Shown: positions 14,201 through 27,316 of the stretch, piece after piece
Layout of the letters: each line of letters begins with the position of its first letter
How positions within the stretch are numbered: the stretch's first letter is position 1
Assembly: GCF_030704535.1 (NCBI RefSeq)
Contig: NC_081809.1
Location: 79,501 to 143,500, forward strand
Length of the DNA: 64,000 bases
Reading direction: 5' to 3'
DNA from: Vitis vinifera
Taxonomy: Eukaryota > Streptophyta > Magnoliopsida > Vitales > Vitaceae
Notes under the pieces: model-generated
The model's input: only the letters and a program-made list of their open reading frames with translations
Database searches by the model: none
What the model was told of the DNA's origin: nothing
Position numbers and translations under genes: made by a program

Positions 14201-17200
14201 AACATTTTTTATTCTCTGCTCCTTCATGGTGTTTAATTGTCTATCAGTTGCCATGTGGCAAGATTGTGAGTCCTGAAGCCTTTTGCTCTTCCTAGCCCTG
14301 TCCTTGGGTCATTGACTTTGTTTAAAACCGAGTCATTTGTGCCATGATTTTCAATTAAAGTACACATGCAAACTTTTACCAGTTCGCTTGAAATGCTTAC
14401 AATTCATCTACCTCCACTTGTTGAGTTATCTCTTTTCCTCAGCCATCATATTAATCCCTCCTTCATCATTGATGAAATCATCTGTTGGCTATATTGGGGA
14501 CTACATTCCTTGTAGTTTCTGCATTTTTTGACCTTCTTGCCAACATGAACTGTTCTTTGACAGATGGAGGCATGCTCACTGCTATTAACCTCACTTCTCC
14601 TACCTGCTGTAGCATAAGCCTCTTCTCTTCCCCTTCCTCCAAATCCCAGTCGCCACCACGAGCTTGCGTCTCCGCTCTCTGCCGTTCCTCTCTCTCCGTT
14701 TCCCACCTATAGAGTGATGAGATGAGAGGGGGAAAGAGGTGGTTTGCGATTGAGTCAAAGTTGTTTGAGGTTTCAGTAGAGGAAGTCAGAGGGAAGATAC
14801 GAGGTACCATTGTGGAAAGAAGTAGAGGTTTATCCTCCTGGATCAGATTTGGGGTGACAAGTTTGAGAAATTTTCTAGAAGGTCTTGAAGAATGCTGCAG
14901 GGAGGAAAGGAAAGGAAGGTTAGCAAAAGTGTGGGAGGAAGAGGGTAGAAAGTTTAAAGTGGAAAGATGCGAAAATGGGGCAGGGAGATATATTCTCTGT
15001 TCAGTTATTGATGTGGAGTCTAAGAGGTTTTGTTTAGTGGTCCCTGAAGGTAAGGGTTTACCAGGAGGGTGGGCTTTGTTTGCTGAGAAACTATGGGATT
15101 TAGGGGTAGTAATGCAAGAGGAAGTAAAGGTGGAAGAAGCCCTACGAGGTGAGTCAAAATCAAAAGGGGTGTTAACTGAAAATAAGGTAGAAAGCTGCAA
15201 TGAAAAGAAGGAGGTGGGGGAGAAGAAGCTTTTTGTGGATGTGACCAAGAAGCCGGTTGGAAAGCAAGGAGATGCTTTATGGCTTCAAGTAGGAGGGAGA
15301 GGATTAAGGAATAGGGAGAAGGGACTGGGCAAGTGCCTTGTTGGTAGTTGGGGTACTGGGTCAGTGGGGGAGCCGGAGTAGCAGACGTTTAGAAAATGGG
15401 GGGAACACGTTTGGAACTTAAGAAAAGGATTGAGAGTGCTGAGTATGGGAGGACCTCTCATGATGCTAGAGTTCGAAGATGAGGAAGAAGCAAAGAGAAC
15501 ACTAAAGAGGGGACGTGTAAATTTAAGGACAAAGTGTTGCATTTAGAGAGATAGAGCGTGGAGGCAGGCTGCTTAAAGGCAGGAAGCCAAACAAAGGATG
15601 TCTGGGTAAGAGTGGTGGGACTCCCGTTTCATTGCTGAAGTGAAGAAATTTTTAAGAGAATAGGAGACTATTGTGGAGGCTTTGTTGAGACGGATGGAGA
15701 AACAAAGAACTACTATCAGCTCTAGTGGGCCAGAATTTTGGTGAAGAACAGGGGGAACTTTTTTCCGGGAACTATGCATTTAGTGGTTGATGAATACTGT
15801 TATGCATTACAGTTGTGGTGGGAAAGGCTGCCATGGTTATCTAAGGTGGTGTCGATGAAGAAGATGAAGGGGGGAGAGAAGGAGAAGGCAAGGGAAGAAA
15901 GGGAAGTGGGCTCATGCACGGAGAGTAGTAGTAGCAAAGGAAAGGAAATGTGGCGTGTTGCAGAGGTTGAGGGGGTAGATTCAGTCAGAAAAGATGGAGG
16001 GGAAGAAAAGCTTGATGGAGACGAGACGGTTGGTAAAGCTGAAACTTTATCAGCTTTGGGGAAGAAGTATGGTGGTAAAGGGAAAGGAGAGGTGGGCTTA
16101 AGTGAAGGGGTTATTAGGCCTGAGCAGTGTAAGTCCACGGTTGAAGTCTCTCAAGTCCATCTGGATTGGGCTTTAAAAGTGAGGAAGAAGCTAAGTGGGT
16201 TGTGGGACTGCTGGGAAAAGGGGCAGTCCAGCGGAGGGTCGGGGCGGGCCTACAGTGAAGGCCATTCAAGCCCTCCTCGTTTTGGGCCAAATGGGGTGGA
16301 GTGTAGGCCCAGTATGGGTCTTTCAGAGGAACAACCAAGTGAAGCTTTGTGGGCTTGCCATTCTTTTAGGCCCACAAAGGAAAGTCGTTTAAAAGAAGCT
16401 AAGGCTTCTTTCGGTCGGCCGCTTTCAGTAAACTGGTTTGAAGAGCAGCTCCTGCCTGGCGAGATGGTTGTTGCAGCGGAGAGAAGTGAGAATGGAAGGG
16501 CTTCCTGTGCGGACGAGTGGTTGATGGAGGAAAATGCCATGTATTCCACTCTTAAGCCTTCTACGGTTTGCTTGTGGGGGGGATGGGTCTCTTCTTCATC
16601 TATTTTCTCGGGGGGGAGGGGGGGAGTTGTGATGGCAATGGAAGAAAGGTGTGAAATCGACACTGTGGTGAAGGAAAGTGAAGGGAGGTTAAACTTTACT
16701 CCGTTGAGAGTGTGTTCGGTGGAAGAAAGGGACGATCAGATGGGAGTGGGTATTTCTTTTTTGGTGGAAGAGGGGAGGGACGATAGGGCTGAGAAAGAAG
16801 ATGATGACGAGGATTCTTGGAGGTATAGTTGTCTGGCAAGATTTTGTCAGTACTTGGGAATGCCTGCGGAGGGCTTTGAAAGAGAAATCTTGCAACTCCT
16901 TAACAGAATAAGGGAAAGAAGGGATGTTTCCGAGAGGGTCACCGGAAGAAAGAGGAAAGGCCAGAGACTATCAAAATTTGACTGGGAGTTAAAGAAACTA
17001 GAGTAGTCAATGAATTATGGTGGAATAGAAGGGGATCGGGGCCATCAAGAGGCTGTTAGATGAAGTTAAGAATCCTGTCGTGGAATGTAAGGGTGGCAAA
17101 CGATAGGGAAAAGAGAAAATTAATAAAGGAGGTGATTAAATCACAGAAGGTTGACTTAGTGCGTCTCCAGGAAACAAAAATCCAGGAGATGTCGAATGGT

Positions 17201-20200
17201 TTGGTCAAAAGCCTCAGGGTTGGAAGATGCTTGGAGTGGGGGGTTTTAAATTCCAGGGGGGCAGCTGGGGGGGTTTTGGTGTTTTGGGATAATAGGATAC
17301 TGCAATTAGAGGAGATGGAGGTGGGCAAATTTACTATTTCTTGTCGTTTTAAGAACTGAGAGGATGGTTTCTGTTGGTGTTTCTCAAGAGTTTATGGCCC
17401 CACGGTGAAAGTCGAGAGAGAAGAACTTTGGAGTGAGTTGGGGCCAATTAGAGGGATATGGAATGAACCTTGGTGCGTAGCAAGAGATTTCAACATGATC
17501 AGATTCCTCTCTGAGAGGAGCAGAGGGGGTCGATTGTCCCAAGAGATGAGGAGATTTTCAGAGGTGGTCGAGGAGCTAGATTTAAGGGACTTGCCTCTTC
17601 AAGGAGGGAGTTTCACGTGGTGTGGAGGTCTTAATAATCGATCAAAGTCAAGAATTGATCGATTCCTTATTTCTGAGGAGTGGGAATCTCATTTCTAGGG
17701 GGTGGTCCAAACTGTTTTGGCTAGGCCGATTTCTAATCATGCCCTGGTTCTTCTAGATGGGGGAGGAATGAGGAGAGGACCCACGCCTTTTAGATTTGAG
17801 AATATGTGGCTGAAAAGTGAGGGCTTTAAAGAGGTGCTAAAATAGTGGTGGGAGGGGATTCAAGTGAGCGGATCAACTAGTTTCATCTTGACTAAGAAAT
17901 TGAAGGCTTTAAAACCTTTGTTTTTTTTGATAAGCAAACACAATTCAATAAAAGAAAAGGCTGAATAGCCCCAACGTATACAGGGTGTATACAAGGCAAC
18001 AAAGGCCAACCAAGCAAAAAGCCAAAAAACAAACCACCCCTTAACTGGAGGCAAACCACTCCAGGAAATCTATAAGGGAAAGTGGCTCCTCTACCATATA
18101 CAATTTAGCCCAACCCCAGAAATTACATATAAAAGAATATTTAAACCTCTGAATTGCTAAACCCCCCCTCCCCTTAAAGGCTAATCTATTCCTTTCCAAA
18201 CCATCCAAAAAATGAATAACGGAATGGAATTTCAGAATTTTTTCCTTTTTTTCCCCACAAAAGCACCCCCCAACTATATAAAACCTCCTTTACAGTATTA
18301 GGGAACACCCACTTGACCCCAACTAAACCCAACACTAAGTCCCAAAGCACTCTAGCCACTGTACAATGAATAAGTAAATGATCCACACTTTCCGCTTCGC
18401 AAGCACACAAAAAACACCGATTAGGAAGCTGCCAGTCTCTCTTTTGGAGCCTATCAAGAGTCAAAATCTTTTCCCAAGTCGCTTCCCACGCAAAAAACAT
18501 GATTTTAGTTGGGACTCTTCCCACCCAAATCTTGTTTTTCGGAAAGTTGACCTCCATAGGCCTATCCAGCCAGCTATACGCTTCCTTCACTTTAAACTGC
18601 CCACTTCCCCCGCCCTTCCAAGAAATCGAGTCATCCTCCCAAGTTAACCTAAGTCCTCTCAACGCTTGGAGCAACTTGCCTACCATCTCCACCTCCTAGT
18701 CATTAAAATCCCTTATAAAACTCAAATTCCAGCCCCCTTCCCCTGCATTCTGGTCCCACAAGTCTTCAACTGTTGCATTTCTATTGGCTGCCAAAATGTA
18801 GAGATGCGGAAACCTTTGGGACAGCGCTGCCTCCTCGCACCACACATCAGTCCAGAATTTGATTTTGTTACCTTTCCCCACAATAAACACCATTTTGTCC
18901 CAGCACCATCCAACTTCCTTTAAGATCTCCTTCCACACCTCCACCCCACACGCACCCACCGCCTTTTTGGTCTTCCAACCATAATCCTCTTGACCAAACT
19001 TAGCCATCAGCACTTGCTTCCAAAGGGCCTCCTTATCCGAAGCGAATCTCCAAGTCCATTTGCCAAGTAATGCTTTATTCATAATGATAAACTTCCTAAT
19101 TCCCAGCCCCCCATTCTCCTTATCCCCACACACCACTTCCCATTTAACCATATGAACTTTCCTCTCCATGTGACCCCCCCCCCCCCCCCAAAAAAAAAGT
19201 CTCTTTGCAATTTTTCTAACCTTCTTGCCATAGAACAGGGCATACGAAATAAAGACATCTGATACACTGGCATGCTTACCATAGAGCTTTTGATTAGAGT
19301 GATTCTCCCACCCTTTGAAATATATTGGCTCTTCCAAAGGGCGAGCCTCCTTCTCATTTTCTTTTCTACCCCATCCCACCCATAGGCAGCATTATTAGGC
19401 ACCCCCAAAGGTAGCTCCAAATACACAGTTGGCAGCTGCCCCACCCTACACCCTAACTCCACAGCCAGCTCCTCTATCCTTTGCACCTCCCCTACTGGAA
19501 TAATCTCGCTTTTAGCCAAATTAATTCTTAACCTGGACGCGGCTTCAAACCAGAACAAAATCCAATTTAAATTCGTTAAATACTCCTTCTTCGCCTCATA
19601 AAAGACAATGGTGTCATCTGCAAAAAGCAGATGAGCAATGTGGACAGCTCGCCCTCTATCGCGTTGAATTTTGCACCCTGAGATGAAACCCCCCTCCATA
19701 GCCCTTCTGATAAGAATACTCAACACTTCCATCCCCATGACAAAAAGGTAAGGGGACAGGGGGTCCCCTTGTCGCAGCCCTTTTGAACTCGAAAAGAAAC
19801 CAGTTGGCGTTCTGTTCACCATAATTGAAAATTTGGCTGTGGAAATACACCACCACATCCACCTCAGCCACTTAGCGCCAAATCCCATTTTTTCCATGAC
19901 CTTCAAGAGGAATTGCCAGTTGATACTGTCATAGGCCTTCTCTATATCTAGCTTGCAGATAACCCCCTTATCCCCCTTCTTATTCCAGAAGTCTATCGCT
20001 TCATTTGCTATTAGAGAGGCGTCAAGAATCTGCCTACCCGTAACAAACGTGTTCTGATCGTGGGATACTACTTTACCTATTACTTTCTTAAGCCTATTGG
20101 CCAACACCTTTGCCATCAGCTTATAGAGACCCCCCAATAGGCTGATGGGTCTGAAGTCTCCTAAATCCTCAGCCCCTCCTTTCTTAGGAATCAGCACCAG

Positions 20201-23200
20201 AAACGTGTTGTTAATACTCTTAAGGAACGTATTCTGGACATGGAGCTCCTTAAACATCTCCATTATTTCCTCCTTGACGAAATCCCAATAGCATTGCCAA
20301 AAGAAAACAGAGAACCCGTCAAGGCCTGGGGCTTTATCCCCATTCATTTCCATTAGGGCTGACTGGACTTCACCCTCCGTGAAGGGAGCCTCCAAAATCT
20401 CTGCCTCTTGCATGCTAATTTGATTAAAAGGAAGGCTTCCAATGTCCGCCTTCCACCCCGAATTTTCTGAAAATTGCTGCTGAAAAGCATTTGCTACCCT
20501 TTCTCTAATTTCACGCTCCTCTGTTAGTCTAATCCCATTGATTTTAATTCTGTCCATGTGATTAATTCTCCTATGGGCAGAAGCCATTCGGTGGAAGTAT
20601 CCCGTGTTCCTATCACCTGCCTTCAACCAAAGTTCCCTAGACACCTGCCTCCAATGAGTTTCTTCCAGATCTACCCACTTGGCATAATCCTCCTTGGCTT
20701 CCTTCTTACAAGCTAATTCCTCCATTGCCAAGCTTCTTTCATCCTCCACTCTGTCCCAAAACTCCACTTGCTGGATCGCAGCCTCCTTGTTACTTTCTAG
20801 ATTACCAAACTTCTCCCTATTCCAAACTTTAAGTTTCTGCTTCAGTTCCTTCAATTTTGCCGACAATCTAAAACTGGCGCTGCCCCTGACCTCTATTCCC
20901 CACCACCAACTCCGGATTAAATCCTTAAACCCCTCGACTTTGAACCACATGTTTTCGAATCTGAAGGGGGCAAGCCCTCTCCTCCAACTACCCCCCTCAA
21001 GTAGTACTGGAAAGTGATTCGAGGTCGGCTTGGGAAGCCTGCGCTGGCTCACCCTACTAAACTGATCAAGCCAGCAAGGGGACACCAAAAATCTATCTAG
21101 ACGAGCCTTTGACAGACTATTCAAACCCCCACTCCACGTGAAGGCACCCCCTTGCAATTGAAGGTCCACAAGACCTAGCTCATCTACAACTTCCGCAAAC
21201 CTCCTCATGGCTGAAGATACTCTTCCTTGCCTACTTCTCTCACCTTGAGCCAGGGTAATGTTGAAATCACCACCTAGACACCAAGGCCCCTCCCAAATTC
21301 CTCTGATCGCCCCTACTTCTTCCCACTACCACTCCCTTTCAATTCTAATGAACGGGCCATATACCCCCGTAAAAGCCCAAGTCACCCCATTCTCCATAGT
21401 TCTGAATCTGCAGGATAAAGAGAACTGACCCACCTCCCACTCCAACGGCTCCAGTGCTCTTTTATCCCAACAAATTAGGATACCCCCAGCCGAGCTACAC
21501 GCATTCAGGGCTTTCCACTCTAAAAACCTACCCGTCCCTAAACTTCTCACCACCCTGTCAGTCATATCCTGAATTTTTGTCTCTTGGATACAGAAAAGGT
21601 CCACCTTCTACTTCTTAATGACCGATTTAATAACCTTCCTTTTCAAGCTTTCGTTCATCCCTCTCACATTCCAGCTCAACAGTTTGAAATTCATTAATCA
21701 ACCTCCGTCTGCACCCCTTTGCCCTGAATAGGGCCTTTCTTTTTGCCATCCCCCTCACAATTCACTGAGCATTCCAACCTCTTTAGCTCCCTTTCAAACC
21801 TCGATTTTTCCAATAAATCCTTTACTATGAATCTTTTCCCTTCTTTTCCTGATTTTGACTAAAAAATTTAAAATATCCTTTTCCAGACCATCAGTCGAAA
21901 AGCCCAGAAATTGGCTGAACCTTGCTAGACTACTTTCTTGCCAATCCAGGTCCCCTTCCCCTCTTTCTTCTTGAATCTCAAACTGTGAGGGCCCCCCCTC
22001 CTGTTCCCTTGCCGTTGCTAGAGGGCCTTTGAATTCAACCATGTCCCAGCAAGCACTACCACTCGCCCTAGAGCCAGCTGCACCTTGCCTTTGTAATTCC
22101 CTGCCATTCTGGCAGACCTCCCTTAATACCCTAGAATGATCAAAGAACTCCCCCTCTGGAGTCCGATCAAGAGAAAATAGAGAAGAAAGAGACGGATTCC
22201 CCGATTCCCAGAAAACCCCTAGAGAAGATAAAGCCTCATACCTCATAGCTTCATCCTGTAGAACACTGTCTACCATCGCCTTGAGGGGGCTGACCTTCTG
22301 AGCAATCTCAGTTTCCTTCTCTCTCGCTCTTAGGAATTCAAGCTCAATGTTAGCTTCACCAAGCAGTCCAGAGAGAACTAAGGCCTCCATCGGGCCTGAT
22401 TTAGGTTGCCTCACCTTCGGGCCTGTTCTCTTCTTACTTGGAGGCCCACCTAGCTGTGCCCCATTCTCCTGCATCCAACTCGAGGACGGCCCGCTACACT
22501 TGCTTTGATTCGAAAGCCCAAATCGCGGCCCAAGGTCCTCCTCCAACACTTTCTCCTTGCCTTTTGGGCCTTTCGATCTGCCTGTCGGCCCAAGCCCACC
22601 ACTTCTAACTTCTTTTGACCCTACTAATCCAAATGTTGAAAGCAGGCTAGGCCCCCCGTCCCTCCTCATACCTAGATTGGGTCCATTAAGCCCATCCAAT
22701 GTCAACCCATCTTCCGCCCCATCCTTTGACGCCCGAAGCATCGACCCGAATTGGATCCGGCCCACCGACGAGACCCTACCCATCCCGTCCGCCTGCACTT
22801 CCGTCACATCGTCTGACCGTAGTAGTGCCTCGAGACCTGCACTGCCCCACTCCTCCACTCGCCGGCCAGCGCGTGCGCCTCCGTCATCCCTTTCCTCACG
22901 AACTGTTGCTCCCCGACAGTCCTCCGTCTTCTGTCTGATCATCGGCTTTACTTCCCACCAGAGCGGAAGGTGATATGTGGTCTCTTCCACTCCGATTTCT
23001 ATCGAGCTTGGCAACTCGCCTCTCTTTGTCTTCACTAGAATCCTCGCCCACCGAAGGTTTTCCATTTTCTCCGTCGAGGCATCCATGGAAACAAAGCCCC
23101 CACATTCATCTCCCACCCTTCGCAAAATGCTAGGAACCTAGAGCGACAACGGCAAACCTTTAATCCTCACCCAAAGTTCCTCTTCTATATCCCCTTCTTC

Positions 23201-26200
23201 CAAACACCCATAGCTCGGACTCCACCGCTCCAGATCAACGTGAATCCCCCCCACCAACCTTTCCCCGACATTGAAGATTTTCCTGGCTTCTGCCGCCTTT
23301 TCAAATTCCAATAGGGCTTGACCCTCATCCATCCAGGCCAACCCTAACTTCCCTTTTAACTCCCAAGCATTCTCCATCCGCCATCCCATCCTCGCCAAAT
23401 CCCTTCCTTCTGCTGCCTTAGGGTTCCATTTTCCCACCAAGCATTGTCCCAACCGATCCACATTTCTGCGGATGTCCTCTTCCTTAAATTCCATCCTGAA
23501 CCAGATGCTATTCCTATTCCCCATTTCAGATGACACTCTTTCGGGGATTGGCTCGCCATTGTTTTCCTCCCTTTTATCAGTCCTTTTAAACAAGTTCCGC
23601 ACCACATCCGCCATAACTGGCCATCCTTCTCTACCCCCTCTGCCTCTCGGGATGCAGATACTGAACCTTTTCTCCTCCGCATCTACCACTCCTAGCCTGA
23701 TAAAGCTTCCTGCCTTGTTAACTTCACGCACCATGGAATACCTTCTCCAGTTTTCCTTCCATCCCTTCTCCCATTTGTCGTTTTTCCCATCCTTAATACA
23801 CTGTTCAAGCCCTTCCAGAAACATCCCGACACTTGCCGGCCCCAATCTCACCCATGAGGACACACCTTTTTTACTTTCTACAATGAATATTAGGGTTTTA
23901 CCTCTTCTCTTCTCCACCTCTACTTCAAAGGTTTTCGATTTCACCCCGAACTTCTGCCTTTTCCGATTTGATTCCACCTCGTCATCGTCACCCTTCCCCA
24001 CGCTCTCACCCTCTTTCTCTCTCATCGAGTTACACGATCAAAGCAACTATCATAAACTTTAATTATGGCTTTAAAACCTTTGTTAAGAAACTGGAATAAA
24101 GAGGTGTTTGGACAGATTGACTGCGAGAAGCAGAAAACATGGATTTTAATAGATTATTGGGACAAGGAATAAAGGGGTCGATCTCTGTCAATGGAAGAAG
24201 AAGAGACTAGGAAGGAGGCAAGGGAGTTATATAAGAAGTGGGTTTTATTGGAAGAAGTCTCATGGAGGCAAAAGTCTAGGGAAATCTGGCTGAAAAAAGG
24301 GGATAGAAACACCAAGTTTTTTTCATAAAATGACAAATGCTCACAGGAGGAGGAATCAGCTGAATAGAATAAAGGTGAATGAGAGGTATTTAACTGAGGA
24401 AAGTGAAATCAAAGAGGAGATTGACAGAAATTTTCAAGAGTTGTTGACAGATCCAGGCGAATGGAAGCCTAGTATAGACGGGTTAATTTTTGAAAGGCTG
24501 GAAGCAGGGGATGTGGAGAGGTTGGAGAAGCCCTTTTCAGAGGAGGAGGTTTTTGAGGCGTTGGAATATTGTTGTGGAGAAAAAGTACCAGGGCCAGATG
24601 GCTTCTCAATGGCCTTTTGGCAATTTGCGTGGGAAGGAGGAAGTTATGAATTTGTTTAGATAGTTTCATGAGACGGGGAGATTTGTAAGAAGCTTGAATG
24701 CAACTTTCTTAGTTTTGATTCCTAAGAAAGGGGGGTTGAGGACTTGAAGGACTTTAGGCCAATAAATTTGGTGGGAGGGCTTTACAAATGGTTGGCTAAC
24801 AGGTTAAAAAGAGTGTTAGCCAAAGTGATATCATTGTCTCAAAATGCTTTTGTGGAGGGGTGGCAAATTATGGACACAATTCTGATCGCAAATGAGGCAA
24901 TAGATTCAATTCTGAAAAGTAATAATGGGGCAATTTTATGCAAATTAGATATCGAGAAAGCCTATGATCATGTGGATTGGTCATTTCTTTTAGCGGTGTT
25001 GGGGAAAATGGGATTTGGAGGAAGGTGGTGTAGTTGGATAAAATGGTGTTTATCCATTGTCAGTTTTTCGGTCTTGGTGAATGGCAGTCCAACGGTTTTT
25101 TTCCAGGGCTCAAAGGGCTTAAGGCAAGGAGACCCCCTTTCGCCTTATCTATTCGTAATAGTGATGGAGGCTTTCAGCTGTTTGATGAAAAGAACACTTG
25201 CTGGAGGTTTTTTGATGCCTTGTATTGTGCGGGGAAGAAGGGTGAAGGGGTCCAGATTACACATTTATTGTTTGCTGATGACACGTTGGTGTTTTGTGAA
25301 GCTAAAGAGGATCAGTTGACTCACTTGTGTTGGCTGTTAATGTGGTTTGAGGCTTTGTCGGGGTTAAAAGTGAATATGGAAAAAAGTGAATTGATCCTAG
25401 TTGGTAGAGTTGAAAATGTGAGAGAGTTGGCGGATGAATATGGATATAAAGTGGGAAATTTGCCATCCACCTATTTAGGAATGCCTTTAGGTGCCCCTTT
25501 CAAATCTATCGGTGTATGGGATGGAATAGAGGAAATATTCAGAAAGAGATTGACTATGTGGAAGTGTCAATACATCTCAAAAGGAGGAAGGATTACTTTA
25601 ATTCGGAGTACTCTGTCCAACCTTCCGATCTATTTTATGTCCATCTTCCATTTACCTAGGGCGGTTAGGATGAGGTTGGAAAAAATACAAAGGGATTTTC
25701 TGTGGGGAGGTGGCTCTCTTGAGCAAAAACCTCACTTAGTAAGGTGGCCGATTGTGTGTGAAGACAAAACTAAAGGAGGCTTGGGGGTTAAGAGCCTTGG
25801 TTTGTTCAATAAGGCTCTCTTGGGCAAATGGTCTTGGCGTTTTGCTAACGAAAAAAAGGCCCTTTGGAATCAGGTGATTAGAAGGAAGTATGGGGAGGAA
25901 ATTGGAGGATGGAGATCTTGTGAGATAAGGGAGGCTTACAGAGTTGGTTTGTGGAAAACTATAAATAAGGTGGGACAACTTGTAACCCCTTTTTTTGGCT
26001 TTGAGGTGGGGGATGATAAGAATGTGAGGTTTTAGAAAGATAAGTGGTGTAGTACCAGCCCCTTACGTGAGGCTTTCCCTTCACTTTTTGCATTAGCAAC
26101 GTCAAAAGAGGCTTGGGTAAATGAAGTTTGGACAGCCAAGGGGGATAGGAGGGGAAGTTGGACTCCTACTTTCAATAGGCTGTTTAATGATTGAGAGGTG

Positions 26201-27282
26201 GAAGAAGTGGGAAGGTTACTTTGTTATTTGGAAGGGAAGATGGTGAGGGTGGATGAAGAGGACAGAGTGAGTTGGGTGAAATCAAAGGACGGGGTTTTTT
26301 TTGGTAAAGTCCTTGTATAAGGCAATGCAGCCGGCTTCTTCAGCTTTGTTCCCTTCAAAGATTATTTGGAGGTCATGTGCTCAGCCCAAGATTAGCTTCT
26401 TTGTGTGGGAGGCTTCGTGGGGTAGAGTTTTGACTCTGGATCGGTTGCAAAAGAGAGGTTGGGTTTTGGAAAATAGGTGTTTTCTTTGTCAAAAGTGTGA
26501 GGAGTCGATTGACCACCTTCTCCTTCATTACGAAAGAACAAGGGAGGTGTGGACTTTGTTCCTTTCTTTCTTTGGAGTTTCTTGGGTTTTTCCACGTTCG
26601 GTGAAGGAAACTCTCATAGGTTAGAGAGCTCCTTTGTGGGCAAGAAGAGGAAGGTGGCGTGGCTTTTGGGGCCGTTATGCTTGTTTTGGGTTATATGGAA
26701 GACTAGGAATTCAATTGCTTTTGAGGACGGTGTGTTGTCCATCCAAAAGCTGAAAATTTCTTTTGTGTATTTACTTTGGTCGGAAACCAAATTGTGGATA
26801 AAAGATGGACCTTCGACCTTAATAGATTTTATTGAATGGGTGTGTAGGCATTAAGGAAGAGGGTTTTTTTGTGCTCTCTTTGTGGTTTGGGTTCTTTTGT
26901 AAGGGGGTGAGTTGTTCTTCTCTGTATCTATTTGAGTCGCTTCTTTAGTGCCTCTTTTGCAATATACATTTTTTCTTACTGATAAAAAAAAAATAAAAAA
27001 TGAACTGTTCTTTGACATTCTTTAACCTGTCTGTAGGTCATTAGTGGCCATTTAGGATGGGTGAGATCTATTGCATTCGATCCAAGTAATTCATGGTTTT
27101 GTACTGGCTCTGCAGATCGCACAATTAAGGTAATGAATTAAACTTTATTTACCTATATGAAAACTAATGTTATTTCCCTGCAGATAATTCTTGTAAGTGA
27201 TTTGCTCATGTGGTTCTGCAATAGATACACAGATTAGTAGTGTACATAAGTTCTGTGTTATTGTGGTCTCTCAGAGGTGACC

Positions 27283-27316
<34 letters not shown>

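Larger units (their letters stand above)
17923..24066 (-). mobile_element. Inner L1-type LINE, inserted antisense into the outer LINE
   Basis: A 6.1-kb element lies on the minus strand. Its A-tail is the T-run at the low-coordinate end; its 5' end abuts the right copy of the target duplication. It has the same domain order as the outer LINE and a related but distinct sequence. It carries fewer lesions than the outer copy, as expected for the later insertion. Confidence 0.95.
17060..26860 (+). pseudogene. Outer LINE ORF2 (endonuclease, reverse transcriptase, zf-RVT), broken and split
   Basis: The AP-endonuclease part starts at 17060 ([16 protein letters not shown] with the metal-binding Glu) and continues at 17405-17698 ([17 protein letters not shown]). 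After the inner LINE (to 24066) it resumes at 24085. Reverse transcriptase follows: [34 protein letters not shown] (24744-25319), then FADDT at 25271-25285 in another frame. The C-terminal zf-RVT ([17 protein letters not shown]) is at 26301-26624. Stops occur at about 17357, 17696, 24169, 26033 and 26192, with frameshifts near 24330, 24650 and 25200, so no functional product is expected. Confidence 0.88.
14563..26999 (+). mobile_element. Outer L1-type LINE in PRL1 intron 6, interrupted by a second LINE
   Basis: The element runs from a 5' leader through ORF1-, endonuclease-, reverse transcriptase- and zf-RVT-like regions to an A-rich tail (GATAAAAAAAAAATAAAAAA). Perfect 18-bp target duplications flank it. 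Without the inserted inner LINE it is about 6.3 kb, full-length for plant L1 elements. It lies in the same orientation as PRL1. Many stops and frameshifts show it is dead. The break at 17922/24067 is caused by the inner LINE. Confidence 0.93.

Noticed and set aside
14478-15248. A 256-codon open frame on the minus strand
   Set aside because: It overlaps the LINE 5' leader and ORF1 on the opposite strand, has low-complexity Ser/Pro/Phe content and shows no family resemblance; the plus-strand DUF4283-like reading explains the region.
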